From: Chrysoperla carnea
Lineage: Eukaryota; Arthropoda; Insecta; Neuroptera; Chrysopidae
Reading direction: 5' to 3'
Length of the DNA: 64,000 nucleotides
NCBI RefSeq assembly: GCF_905475395.1
Contig: NC_058337.1
Span: forward strand, 100,372,368 to 100,436,367
In this document: positions 34,750 through 47,468 of the stretch, in pieces
Position numbering within the stretch: position 1 is the first letter of the stretch
How the letters are laid out: each line of letters begins with the position of its first letter
Program-made: the position numbers and the translations under genes
The notes under the pieces: model-generated
Databases searched by the model: none
Told to the model about the DNA's origin: nothing
Seen by the model: only the letters and a program-made list of their open reading frames with translations

Positions 34750-37700
34750 TTAAATCAAATTACTATATTTTTTTACTGCAAATTCGACATAATTATCATT
34801 CCGTCTCCATATAATTGTATTATCATTCCAAACACTTTTCCAAATATGTTTAATTAAATCGAATATCGACTCATCTACGATATTAATTTTTAAACATTTG
34901 ATCGATTTTTGTATGGATTCAATGTTGTTAATATCTAATGAAAGTCCAACACAAATATTCTTACAATTTTCTAAAATCACATTTTCCACACTTACTTTTG
35001 ACGTAAGTATCATTTGTAATGAAAATCCAGTTAAATCATAATTATCTGATAAATTAATTGTATGTAATTTTGTTGAATTCTCTAATGTTTCAAATAATTC
35101 TCTTAATTCGAATTCACTAACATGACATCGTGATAAATCAATGTATTCTAAATGAGATGGTGTACCTAATCGTAAAAATGCAATTAATTCGGTTGTTATA
35201 TATGATGTAGCGGATAAATCTGAAACACCTGATAAATGAATTTCTTTCAATATACAAGGATTTAAACTATTTAAAAATACTAATAAATTTGTTTTATTTA
35301 AAATATTATCACTTAAATTGATATATTCAATATGACGTAAATTTAATAAATCATTTTCATTATTTCGATGACGAAATATATCACATGTAAATTGACATGA
35401 TGATAAATTTAATGATTTTAATTGTATATGATTTAAAATGATTGATAAATATTTAATACTATTATCACCAATATTATTGTAACTGAAATTTAATTCACGC
35501 AAATTAATTGTATTATTTGTAAATATTTCTGATATATAATTAATACTTTCCCATGATATTAGATTGTTACTAATATCAAGAGTTTGTAAGCTCGTTAATG
35601 TTTGTAATACTTCACAAAATATTTTAATTGTATCATCGGTAAATAAATTACCAGATATATTAATTTGTTCCAGTGTACGTTGATGTTTTAATGCTTTTAA
35701 TACAGGTACTATTTGATTATCGGATAGATTTACGTTCGATAAATCTAATATTAAAGTGGCTTGGCATGAATCCAAACATTTTTTTAAATGAAAATCCACC
35801 ACTGTAACAAATAAAAAAAATGATGTAAATGATTTACGTAAAAATATGTTATTTATATTCAAATAAAATCGAATATTTAAAATTTTTATTTTTATTTTAT
35901 ATAAGTCAAAATAGATTTTTGTATCTCAACACATTATACCACTTAACATATGAGGGTGAGATTGTCCACTTCAATGTAAAACGCAAATTAAGTATTTTCA
36001 TTTGAACATGTAGATAGAAACGAAAAAAATACACAGAAACCGAGGCTTGAACTCATTTCATCTAGATATCCGATCTAGGACGTAACCAACTCCATCACTT
36101 CTATTCTAACGTTTCGCACTGCTATATAAGTGATACAATTTACATATTTCTTATTATAAAACTAAATTTTTTCATTTAATTACAGCCTCACCCTCATATG
36201 AAAATGTGTTGAGTTAGCAAAAGCTATTAAACTTATCATGTATGAGGGGCATAAAGTACTCAAAAGTTTGAAATAAATGTAAAAATTTAGTTTCATAATA
36301 AAAATATGAAATCATGTTTTTTAAAAATGATCGATCGTCTTTCGGTGCCATTTTTTAAGTATCAGTATCCTGCTTTTGTACAAAAACAGCTAATACACAA
36401 AAAAAAACAAATTTTCTGATTCTAGAATCATATTGACTTAAATTACTTTCTTAAAGCTTGTACTGGACGAAAATATCCCGATCCATATATTATACAATTT
36501 TCAAGTACCATTCGTTAAATCGTTCATATTTAAAATTTTTGTTACCTGTTTTATAAATTTTACAGCCATCTAAGTATCTTTCCACGATCGATGGTAAATT
36601 CCATGATGTAATTGTTGTAAATAATTCATTGCACGTAATGATCATTTCCAATGGATCATTATTATCTAATATAGCTCTATCTTTGGTTTCTAATTGTAAT
36701 GTAGGCTTTACAGCTTCTTTACTGAAAAATTATAACTTTTTAATTTAAACTTTTTAATTTAAAAAAGAAACACATTTCTTCACATAAGTTTTAAGTATAA
36801 CTACCTTAGAAATTATAAATACATATTTTACTTCAAAAAAAAAAATATAACCGGCACGGTACCCTATAAGTTTAAGCAGGATAGCAGAAAAAACGAAAAT
36901 ATGAATAAGGAAATGACATTTTTGGAATTTTTCCAAAAAAATAAATCCAGGCTGCCTTCTTAATGCTTCTCAATATTAAAAAAAATCGATTTTGCTGATA
37001 AAAAATACTTAAACTTACTTATAGTAGCGTTTTGCAGCTTCTTCCGCTAACCAAGAAATAGTTAAGTGTGGAACATTGCGTCGTGGAATTGGAATTTTCC
37101 AAATTTTGTTCTCAATATGAATATCAATCGAAATAATATTAGAAACTAATTGAGTGCAAGAAGATAATGGAACTGTAGTTGAATCAGCTTGAGTCAGTCT
37201 TGATGATGTTGCATTGACCTCACCGAAATCGGATTCAATGGAAGCAGACCGAACTACTTCTGAACTACTTCTTTCTCTACTAAATCCAGCACTTAGAAAA
37301 GTTGTTTGTGACTTTCGACGTAATATGTTACGATTTAAGTGTGAATTCGAATTATTTTCAATAATTTCATTTTGTTCATGAAAATCGTTTTCATATGATA
37401 CAATCTGATCCTGAAATTCTATTTCCATATTTATATTACGTTTAATCGATGTGATTCTCTTTTTGGATTTAGCTGGTGATTTGCTCGTTCTTTTAGGTGT
37501 TTTGGAAGACGAAGGTGCATCAAGTTCGAAACTATTATTTATACGACGTCTTTTTGAAGATGGTTCATTAGGCATATCGTTTTCAAGCCAATTATCATCA
37601 TCTACATCACCTGGATTTATATACGCAGTTTGTAAATTATTAATAGCCTCTCTATTTTCTTGAGTGGCCGAATTCTGATGAAGTTCATTATTATCATCCT

Positions 37701-40700
37701 CATCATCGGAATTTAATTTTGATACATTTGGTGATTGTGTTAAACGCGTTTCATAACGTTTCGAATAAGGAGACTTTGATGGTGTTTCATTCCGTTTTGA
37801 AAGTGAGGACTTTGTGGGTGGGTATAAATACTGTTCATTTCTAGACGTCGAAGGTGTTTCAAAGTTTTGATCATGAATTAAAGCCATGGTATTTTTCTCT
37901 AATTTACCAGCTTTCTCAAGAATTTTCGACATTCGATCTATGAGAGTATCCAAAAATATTTTTTTGGACTCTTCATATTTTAAATTTCTTCTACTTTTAC
38001 ATAGAGTATCTAAAGGTGTTTCATTATGATCATTTTTAACTAAAGGTGAAGCACCCCGATTTAAAAGTAATTCGACCACTTCTAGATAACCATATCTACA
38101 TGCATCATGTAATGGAGTAAATCCTTCGCATTCAGTTCCACCACGATCATTTATATCTGCACCACTATCTATTAAAAGCTTGACAATATTCAAAAAGCCA
38201 TAAATGCAAGCCTCATGAAGAGGCGTCCATCCACTATGATCACGAATATTTACAGGATGGCCTTGATTCAAAAGAAGTTCCACATTTTTTATATTACCTT
38301 TTCTGCATGCAATATGTAATGTAGTTTCTCCTTTATCGTTTTTTCGAATCCGAAAATTATTTGATCGTCGACTGCGATTAACTATTTTTGAAGTATTTTC
38401 TTCTGCTTCACTATCTTCCGATAAACCTATTGAGAAATTCAAACAAATATTTTATTGTAATTAAAAATATACTAAGTAATCAATTTTTGGGCCCTAATAC
38501 GTTTAAATAGGCATAAAATAAAAGAAAATAAAAAACATAACTCCACTAAACAAATATTTTGGACTCTTTGAAATATTCAAACACACCTGTGACTGATTCT
38601 AAAGTAAAACAAGTGAAAACAAACAATTGATTGAGTTAATTGTTGAAATACCATGCATAGTCAGTGTTGATTTCTTTATCACATTACACATACAAACATG
38701 TGACACATACATAACTGATAATCAAGTATAGTTCATATTATAAAATTTCCGCCTAGTTAGCGCCCTCGTGGGTAAACAGTGATGTTTACGAAAAAATGTT
38801 TCAAACAAAAGTTGTTTAATTTTTGATAAGGAATATATTTAAACTTTTGTTCTATCTCTAACGGTTTACAAGATGGGAACTACGGACCCAAGACCCAATT
38901 GACCTATGATGCTCATTTACGAACTTGACCTCACTTTTTACGTCCTGAGTACTCTGTAAAAATTTCAGCTCGATATCTTTTTTCGTTTTTGAGTTATCGT
39001 GTCCACAGACGGACGGACGGACAACCGAAAATGGACTAATTAGGTGATTTAGTGAACACCTATGACAAAATTTTTTTCCTAGCATCATTATTTTTAAGCG
39101 TTACAAACTTGGGACTAAACTTAATATACTATGTATATTTTATATATACATGGTATAATGAAGAGGATTATTACACGATATTTTGATTAATTAATCAAAA
39201 ACATGGTTGTTCCGAGAATATTCTGGGGGAGCTCCGTCGCATGAAAAAGGGATTTTAATTAATTTTGCTACAACTCAAATTGTTTATAGCTTTATTGTTT
39301 TTGAATAAAAGTTTCCATAGAGCATATCTTATAGTCAAGTCTTCAAAGTATTTTAGAATTGTCTCACAATTTTTAATTCAATAAGTTTAATTAATTATTA
39401 TTTTTCAATAATTAATAAACATGTAAACAATTGAAAATTAGTCAGAACAGTTCCCTTTATCGCTAAAACTATCCATTGGAAGCGGTGGCGCCGATCTGAT
39501 TTTCCTTTCTATATGAGATTACGCACAGATTGAATACCCTAAGTATTTATGTATAATTTATGAAAAGTAATTAATAATCTATCATACCTGAGATATCACC
39601 TAACTGAATTGAATTTTCAATAACAGGATTTCCTTCAACCTCATCACTATCATTATCACTACTTGCATCAACACCCAAAGCTTGTCGTTTTTGTAGTGTT
39701 ACCTCAACTAGATCATTTTTTCCACTTTTTCGTTGTAAAATTAACAATTTCGTATAACATTTCTCTTCCAATTTAATTAAATTAGCATCGTGTGCAGTTT
39801 CAATTGCTTTATTAAAATACGGTTCAATTTTTTCATACGCAACTTTAGATAATTCTAATACTTCTGTTATGTTTAAGTAGCTTTCAACTACTTCTTGTGG
39901 ATTGTTACAAGATAGATTGAAATCTTTTTCAAAATATTCCAATGCCAAATCGTATTCTTTATTGTCTTTATAAGTTTGTGCAAGGCTAATATATGCTGCT
40001 GATAAACCTTTGCCAGTTTCATTATTTAGTTGTGCATTTTCCAACATTTCCTTGTAGTATTCGATGGCTTTTGTATAAAGTTTTAATTCACAACAGGCGT
40101 CACCCATCGTTTCATACAATTTGTTTTTACGTCCATATTCATTATCAGCAATTCCGATTCCGAGAGATTTTTCGGTATAATATAAAGAAGCAACTGAAAT
40201 TAAGTGAAAAATGCAGAACATTGCTTTTAAAACTAAAGCACTTATCAGCAATTTGTCATAAATCTATATTAATAAATGAGGCATGTACGTTTGTCCGAAT
40301 TGTTTAGATATATTTTTCTGGAAAAATCGAACCTCTCTATCTACTTAAATAGATGGGAAACGAAATTTTTTTTAATTTAAAAAATGTGAGAAATATCCCT
40401 TTTCTATAACTAAATCTACTAGTTGGCCCATATCTTCCATACCGATTGGGTAAGCAGTGGTAATACTTAGAATTTTTTCGATAATTTTTTTGCCTCGTTT
40501 TGAACCGTTTAGATGTGTGATGTAGATGGTACATTATCAAATTATTAAATGAAAGGTTGAACTTTGTATTTCGATATGTAGAAAATTTGAATATTGCTTA
40601 AACATATCCGTTTAATGATTTATAAAGAGCATATCTCGAGTTCAGGCCTTAATCAGACTATTACAGCGAAGCGAAGTTGCTTAAAAACCGTTAACTTTCT

Positions 40701-43700
40701 AAAAGTTTTTCAATAATCGGATTTTAAGAACACAAAAAACAATATTAAAGAATTACACTGAAATCGGCATTTAAATTGGTACGATTTATTATGGCAAGTT
40801 GGCGGGGATTGTCTGATTTGAATATTTTTATTGGCCTTTAAAAATGATACATACAAATATTGCTACCTGGTAGTCTAAATTGGAACTAATGAAAACGAGT
40901 TCCCTTTCCGTTTTAATAATGAGTTGGCAGGATTGCAAATTCCAGTTATTATAACATGTCTGACTTGATACATTGTTTTAGGAAATGATACGGGGCCCCT
41001 AAATGCAATTTATAAAATTTGTTAACCTATTCCTTTTATTTATGCTCTATAAACCCTTCCACGTTCGTATCAGAAAACCAATGAGCTAAGGTTCAAAATT
41101 GTTTCTTGACGGACGCTGCCAGAGTTAATGAATATTTGATGAATCTTTCTATAAAAACGGTGTCGAAACTATTTAATTTCCCTGAGTAGATGTATTGTAC
41201 AATTAGATTATGCGGATAAATAAATATCCCTTCTAAAATTTTTGTTATTGGATAGGATACTTTAGAGACTAAATTTGCAAATACTTACTGATTTTTAATT
41301 TTTTTTCGATTACTTTACGTTCATTTAAATTTGGATGCTTCAATTTAAACGCTTCAACTAAAATTTGTTTTGCTGATTTATATTTACCAGTTGTTGCAAG
41401 TATTTCACCTTTTGTTAATAAAATTTGACATTGCTTAGCAATACGATCCGATGATAGTCTTGATGCCGCATCATATGCTTTATTTAAATATAGTAACGTA
41501 TTTTGGAAATCATTTTTATGTGAATAGACTAACGCTAACGTATAGTAACTTTGTTGTAATGATTGTATTAAATCGTTTTTGTCACACAGCGCTATTGCTT
41601 TTTCCAAATAATCAACTGCTTTTGTAAATTCATCTTTATATTCAAAAACATTCGCTAAATTTAACAATAATCGTGCTTGCATATCAAGTTTCTCAATTTT
41701 TGTTACAAGCGGTTCCTTCAACCTAATCAGAATACAAATTAATTAAATGAAAATTCAAACAGCGATAGTATTACAGAAATATTCCAAAAAAATTTGAGAT
41801 GCAAAAAATTAAATTTATCCCGTTGTACGAATCCCACAAGATTTGAAAACAAGACAAACAATGTGAACGTAAGGGCCAAAAAATTAAAGGCATGGGCACA
41901 TTGAACACAGTGTGAATAGTCACTGCGATAATATAAAATAAAAATAGCTAAAAATAAGTAAACTATTTAGCAATAATTTATTTTCGAATCTTTTAAGTAT
42001 AAAATAATAAAGGAAGCCTAAATTAATTCATTTATATTAAATTGTATAACTCCATTAACTGATCCTTATACATATGATCAGGGCCGTAACGAGGGTACAT
42101 AGCGCTGGTGGTAAGTATTTAGGTTGCGCGTTATATATATATCGCAATTGGCTCTAACGATTTTGATGAAAATTCGTATACTGATAGTATTTAACATGAG
42201 AGTAGAGGCAAAATGGCGGGGAGAGTCGCCATAATCGTGTCATTTTGCGTTCAAGAGTCTGTACATTTAATTGATAAACTTTTTAAATTTATTCAAATGA
42301 TAGAATATCAAATTAAAGTATTGATTTCTCTCATCGTTTCCGAGCAAAACATATTTAAGGAACTCATTACTCTCCTAAATGATACGGGGGTAATTTGCAA
42401 AAGAAATGATTAACCTTCAAAATCGAAATTTTGTTGATAATAAATAAAGTAAATAATACAAACAAAATTGTATTAAAATTTTAGTCATTATTAATATATT
42501 CCCTGTTCATTAAAATGTATCAAAAAGTACCATTTTGGAAATTTTGATAAGCCAAGTATGTAATCCTACTAAATTTGGATCATATTTTTCAAATTTGCGA
42601 TCAAAATTATTCTAACTCTAATAGGTTTCAAGAAGATGGAAGAAACCTGGTCACGGAATTATGCACAAAAGTGATAGCTAGCGCAAAACTGACATTGCAG
42701 CTGAAAAGAATGACCCAAAATTAGTGGGTTTCAAAAAAAAATCCAATCAGATCATCATCAGAATCAAAAAAATTTAGTTTTGCTCTATCACATCCAAATT
42801 TTATCCAATTTTGATAAACCGAGTATGTAATTCTACTAAATTTGGGTCATACTTTTCAAATGTGTGATTAAAATTATTCTAGCTCTAATAAATTGCAAGA
42901 AGGTGGAGTCTTGGTCACGGAATTATGCACATAAGTGATAGCTATCGAAAAACTAACATCGCCGCTGAAAATAATGACCCAAAATTAGTGGGTTTCAAAA
43001 AAAGATTACAGTCAGATCGGATCAAATTTGCATGTTTTATCAAAAAAACAAATTTTTTAACTTTATGACGTCATCAGAATAAAAATCACATCCAAATTTT
43101 ATCCAATTTTGAAATCCAAAAAGGTGGAGCCCTGGTCAGGGAATTCAGCACATAAGTGAAAGCTAGCGAAAAACTGACATCGCAGCTAATGATCAAATTT
43201 GCCTGTATTAAAAAAAAAAATAGAATTTTTTAACTTAATGACTTTATGTAAAATGAGCGCCTTGTACATGATTCTTTACTAACTTTTTGTTCTACGATTA
43301 AAAAATAAGTTTAGTTTTGCGCCTCCATTACTGTTGTTCCTTTGCCACGCCCTAGTTACGGAGCTGCATATGATGATATGAAATTTAAAAAAAATTCTTA
43401 CTTGTCGCAAATAACAAAACTATTCATATAAGCTTTTTGAGCTTCAACTAATAAATTTTTATTAATGTTATCAACATCGGATATAGCTCCACAAAAATAT
43501 GTTCGACCTAGTGTGGCGTGAGCTCGTTGTCTTTCTAGCAAATCTTCTTTTTTTGCAATTCCTTAAATAAATTTGAATTTTTTTATTTGACTGTAAAGTG
43601 TAGCACTCACAACGTTTTTTATTTACTTAAATAAATATTCTGATGTTCTAAAGCTTTATTTATATCACCAAGATATGAACAGTATATTTCACCTATCATT

Positions 43701-44023
43701 CTATGTACACGACCGTAATCCATTTCTTTTCCTAATGCTTTGTAAGCCAATAGAGCATCCTATAAAATAATAAAAAAAACTTTTAATCAGTAAATCTGTG
43801 CTTATTATCGTTTATTTAATTTTCTACCTCATAATCTTTGATTGCATCTTCATATTGACCTTCGGTTGTATTAATTTCCGCTAGTTCTAAACTAAGTGCT
43901 GCAATGCTATTTTGATTTCCTTCTTTTAACGCTTTATTTTTTTTATTTTTCAGTTCTATAAAACATCAATTAATTAATTTTCAATTAAATTTCTTATACA
44001 AATTACTTACTATTTTTATCCAT
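34750..44023 (-). CDS. TONSL: Tonsoku-like protein TONSL, copy B
   Basis: Nine minus-strand exons give 1369 aa: 44023-44011, 43955-43828, 43759-43627, 43561-43402, 41722-41289, 40193-39588, 38426-37019, 36721-36546, 35801-34750. The frame is open throughout, so this is not an obvious pseudogene. The TPR, ankyrin, linker and LRR layout equals copy A. Differences are one codon lost in exon 4, one gained in exon 6, 18 residues lost from the linker, and five extra residues (YSNLI) at the C-terminus. The LRR exon has about five substitutions. The ankyrin region and the stretch after it have about 28 in 155 residues. The residue equivalent to human N571 is Ile566 (ATT at 38203-38205) instead of Asn. 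The exon 3 donor is GTAAAT rather than the GTAAGT of copy A. Copy B may be specialised, weakened in H4 reading, or under reduced constraint. Confidence 0.88.
36035..36105 (-). repeat. tRNA-derived SINE-like sequence in intron 8 of copy B
   Basis: Counterpart of 22085-22185, with A-box-like TGATGGAGTTGGTTACG and B-box-like GAGTTCAAGCCTCGG on the minus strand. It is more degenerate than in copy A. Confidence 0.5.
38606..39159 (-). repeat. R1 repeat inserted in intron 6 of TONSL copy B
   Basis: Complete R1 copy in reverse orientation, from AACAAGTGAAAACAAACAAT to TATACATGGTATAAT. It is absent from the equivalent intron of copy A (24715-25426), so it arrived after the duplication or was lost from A. 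It contains the GTAAACAGTGATGTTTAC palindrome-like core. Confidence 0.85.
42600..43200. repeat. Local tandem amplification in intron 4 of TONSL copy B
   Basis: A unit containing AAACTGACATTGCAGCTGAA and ATGACCCAAAATTAGTGGG occurs near 42690, 42955 and 43165 (the last partial). Copy A has it once near 28940-28990. It accounts for much of the intron length difference. Confidence 0.7.
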
Positions 44024-44159
44024 TTTTGTTTTTATTATAAAAAGTTTCTTGCTTTATTTTATTAAATAAGAAGTTGTTATCGCAATGCAATTTCCGGGAA
44101 ACTAATGGATAAAAACAAATTACAATTAGATAAACAAATGCTTTTTAAAACAATATGTT

Positions 44160-44740
44160 AACAAGTGAAAAAAAACAATTGACTGAGTTAATTGTTGAAA
44201 TATCATGTATAGACAGTGTTGATGAAGCGAATCGTTTGTTTTTTGATGTCACGTAAATAAAAAAAGATATCCGCTTTTAAATAGCTACACACACACTGAT
44301 ATTCCCATATTCATACATACTATAAAATTTGCACCTAATAAGCGCCCTCGTGGGTAAACAGTGATGTTAACAAAAAAATGTTTCAACCAAAAGTTGTTTA
44401 TTTTTTTATAAAGAACATTTTTTAAATTTAAACTTTTGTTCTATCTCTAACGGTTTACAAGATGAGTCCTGCGGACCCAAGACCCAATTGACCCATATTG
44501 CTCATTTACGAACTCGACCTCTTTTTACGCCCTGAGTACGCTATAAAAATTTCATCGTGATATCTCTTTTCGTTTTTGAGTTATCGTGTTGACAGACGAA
44601 CAGACAACCGGAAATGGACTAATTAGGTGATTCTATGAACACATACCAAAATTTTATCGATAGCATCAACATTTGTAGGCGTTACAAACTTTGGACTAAA
44701 CTTAATATACTATGCATATTTCATATATACATGGTATAAA
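44160..44740 (-). repeat. R1 repeat inserted in the left arm of the Penelope-like element
   Basis: Full R1 copy in reverse orientation, from ACAAGTGAAAAAAAACAATT to ATATACATGGTATAAA. On removing it, the flanking sequence (CAATATGTTAA | ACACAATACATCACAG) lines up with the right arm (complement of 47401-47435). Confidence 0.8.
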
Positions 44741-44878
44741 ACACAATACATCACAGATAAAATCAATAAAGTAAATTATATGATTTTGGTAAACCTGTCA
44801 ACAATAAACGAAATAAATAAAATATAAATATAGAATATAAATAATGCAATGGAGCATTGTATATCACAGATAAGTTTA

Positions 44879-45400
44879 TCACAATGTTTCAAAAAGGGGA
44901 GAATACGTTAAATCAATTTGGTCATTCAAGAGTTCTTTTGGACCATTTTTATGTTTGTGAATCTCTAACGATTTTAACAGAGTCATTTTTTTCCCTTTTT
45001 GTGTGGTATGGAGTATATCAAATTTAAAACTAGGTTTGTGGTCAGATTCTCTTAAATGGTTCGCAAAAGTTGAATCCGTTTTTCGATTTTTATAAGATCT
45101 TATGTGTTTTCCTTTGCGAATTTTGAATGACCTCCCAGTCTGTTCGATATATACTCCCAAACATTCTTTTCATGTGATCAATTGTAAATGCCCGATTTTT
45201 CCATTGTATCCATCTTCTGTTTATTATTAAAGACTATATTTCCTAACGATGTAGCGGATCGGAATGCTATTTGTATTTGATTTTCACGGAGTATATGAGC
45301 AATTTTTTCTGAAATTTCACCGTAATAGGTGAATATCTCATATTGTTGTGGTATTTTCTCCGTTGGAAAAATTGTCTCGAGCGCTATTTTTAGTTCTCTT
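44879..45400 (-). pseudogene. Penelope-like GIY-YIG endonuclease domain, broken
   Basis: The minus strand reads a connector with EIFTYYGEISEKIAHILREN and SGIYN. Then, after a stop or frame change around 45180, it reads VYIEQTGRSFKIRKGKHIRS and FANHLRESDH. The Y-I-x-Q-T-G-R-S-F block and the following A-x-H-L...H are typical of the GIY-YIG nuclease of Penelope-like elements. The domain normally nicks target DNA for reverse transcription. The frame change means this copy is inactive. Confidence 0.75.
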
Positions 45401-45408
45401 TATACCAT

Positions 45409-45590
45409 GCATATATGTAATATGCAAGGTATACTAAGTTTAGTCAAAAGTTTGTAACGCCTAAAAATCTTGACGCTACCAACAAAATTTTGGTATAGGT
45501 GTTCATAAAATCACCTAATTAATTCATTTCCAGCTGTCCGTCCGTCTGTGATATCTCAAAAACAAAATAAGATATCAAGCTGAAATTTAG
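45409..45590 (+). repeat. R1 repeat fragment inside the Penelope-like element
   Basis: Starts TATACCATGCATATATGTAA and stops after AAGATATCAAGCTGAAATTT, where a second R1 copy begins. It is the 5' third of R1 only. Confidence 0.75.
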
Positions 45591-45638
45591 TCATCTGGCA
45601 TCATCCTTATTAAAATAAAACAAAAATTTTGAATTATT

Positions 45639-46141
45639 TTTATACCATGTATATAAAATATACATAGTATAATAAGTTTAGTCCCAAGTTTGTAACGCTG
45701 AAAAATATTGATGCTACGAAAAAAATTTTGATATAATCGTCTGTCCGTCTGTCATCACGATTACTCAAAAACGAAAAGAGATATCAAACTGAAATTTTTA
45801 TAGTGTGCTTAAGACGTAAAAATTGAGGTCGAGTTCGTAAATGAGAAACATAGGTCAATTGGGTCTTGGGTCCGTAGGATCCATCTTGTAAACCGTTAGA
45901 GATAGAACAAAAGTTTAAATATAAAAAATGTTCTTTATAAAAAAATTAACAACTTTTGTTTGAAACATTTTTTTGTAAACATCACTGTTTACCCGTGAGG
46001 GCGCAAATTAGGCGTAAATTGTATAAAATGTATTATATAAATTGTATATGTATACAACAGTAATGTGATAAAGTAATCAACACTATTTATGAATGGTATT
46101 TCAACAATTAACTCAGTCAATTGTTTGTTTTCACTTGTTTT
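45639..46141 (+). repeat. R1 repeat inside the Penelope-like element
   Basis: Near full-length, TTATACCATGTATATAAAAT to TTGTTTTCACTTGTTT. It shares a 5' leader (CATCTGGCATCATCC..AAACAAAAATTTTGAATT) with the copy at 32631, which suggests that R1 or a carrier extends upstream of TATACCATG. Confidence 0.8.
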
Positions 46142-46149
46142 GCAATGAT

Positions 46150-46936
46150 TTTGTTGATCATTGTGACAGTGAAACCATTCTGCGCAGCAATGTATTTTAT
46201 TGTATTACGTTTCCTTTCCAATTTTTCTAGTGATAGTGGAAGGATAACGCACGATGGATCATTGCATTGTATGCAGCCATTTTGTGACTAAATGGGTGTA
46301 CAGAGTCGATTGGAATCGTCACGTCTGTTGTTGAAGGTTTTCGATAGACGTCGAATACTAATTTATTTTCTGATCTTGTAATTTTCAGATCTAGGAAATT
46401 TATTTCTTTGCATTTTTCTTTTCCCAAAGTAAATTGCACTTTGTTGTTCTTGGTATTACAAAACCGTAGGAAATTTTCCAACTGTCTATCTGAGCCTTCA
46501 AAACATATGACATCATCAACATATCTATACCAAAATTTAATATGCTGCCGCGCTTCATTGTGTTTAGAATATTTTTTTCGAAGTTGTCCATATAAATTTC
46601 GGCCAATATGGGACTTAAAGGACTTCCCATTGCTAGGCCATTTGTTTGCCCATAAAACTTATTGTTAAATATAAAATAATTCTGCTTGATGATGGTACGT
46701 AAGGTGGTTAGTATTTCATCTTTTTTAACAGGATTTGTATTTTTTTCATCGAGTAGGTCGGATAGTATGTGAATGCTTTCTTTGGGTGAAATGTTACCGA
46801 ACATATTTGTAATATCCAGTGAGGCTAATTTGTAGCTACTCTGTATTTGAAAATTATCGAGTTTTTTTATTAAGTCCAATGTGTTCTTTAGAGCATGTTC
46901 GTTAAAAATGCCCAGTTCTTCTTTTATCCATTGCAT
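46150..46936 (-). pseudogene. Penelope-like reverse transcriptase, frameshifted
   Basis: The minus strand shows reverse transcriptase motifs: LDITNMFGNISPKES (motif A), NGLAMGSPLSPILAEIYM (motif B), then in another frame YVDDVICF (motif C) and INFLDLKITR. At least two frame changes are seen, one between motifs B and C and one after MAAYNAMIHRAL. The 5' part of the ORF is absent. It is therefore a dead copy. The G-S-P-L-S-P block followed by a GIY-YIG nuclease identifies a Penelope-like rather than a non-LTR element. Confidence 0.8.
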
Positions 46937-47159
46937 TATTTATATTTATATTTTATTTATTTTGTTTATTGTTGACAGGTTTACCAAAATCATATAATTT
47001 ATGTAAATATTTTGTTTCCTATCATTATTTTATGCCATTTTAAATTTTTGCTATATGATTTTATCAATAATTATTTTATCTGTGTTGTGGTAGTATTTAT
47101 TATTAACAGTACAGTATACAGAATTATAGAATAGAAATTTGAAAGAGATTTGTAAGAAC

Positions 47160-47335
47160 GACAATAACAACAATAATAGCAATAATAATAATAAGAATAA
47201 CAATAACAACAATAATAAAAGTGATGCCAGTAATATCAATAATAACAACAATAACAATAATACCAATATTAACAATAACAATCATAAAAATAATAACAAT
47301 AGTGACAATAATAACAATAATAATAAAAGACTGTA
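47160..47335. repeat. AAT/AAC trinucleotide microsatellite
   Basis: An impure run of AAT, AAC and AAG triplets of about 175 bp lies in the right part of the Penelope-like element. It produces long poly-Asn, poly-Leu and poly-Ile/Val reading frames that are not genes. Confidence 0.85.
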
Positions 47336-47468
47336 ACAGCGGAAGCGAATTTAACACTGATAACTAATCTGATAACTATCACTGATAATGCAGATAAACT
47401 ATCTGTGTTGTATTGTGTTTTTAACTTATTGTAAAAGCATTTGTTTATCTAATCGTAATATTTGTTTT

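Larger units (their letters stand above)
34595..44110. repeat. TONSL tandem duplication, unit B (main part)
   Basis: Same order and orientation as unit A. Differences include about 95 bp of extra sequence in the 3' flank (34614-34700), loss of 54 bp from exon 7, an R1 insertion in intron 6 (38606-39159) and extra tandem units in intron 4. At 44110 the homology to unit A stops at CTAATGGAT and resumes at 48272. Confidence 0.88.

Noticed and set aside
42213-42413. 66-aa ORF in TONSL copy B intron 4
   Set aside because: The matching copy A segment (28470-28680) has diverged without frame preservation. It is intronic and has no domain.
34750-44023. Calling TONSL copy B a pseudogene
   Set aside because: All nine exons keep the frame, and every length difference from copy A is a multiple of three. 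Splice sites are present, though the exon 3 donor (GTAAAT) is weaker.
47051-47357. Poly-Leu, poly-Ile/Val and poly-Asn ORFs
   Set aside because: They are frames across the AAT/AAC microsatellite. No start context or homology is seen.
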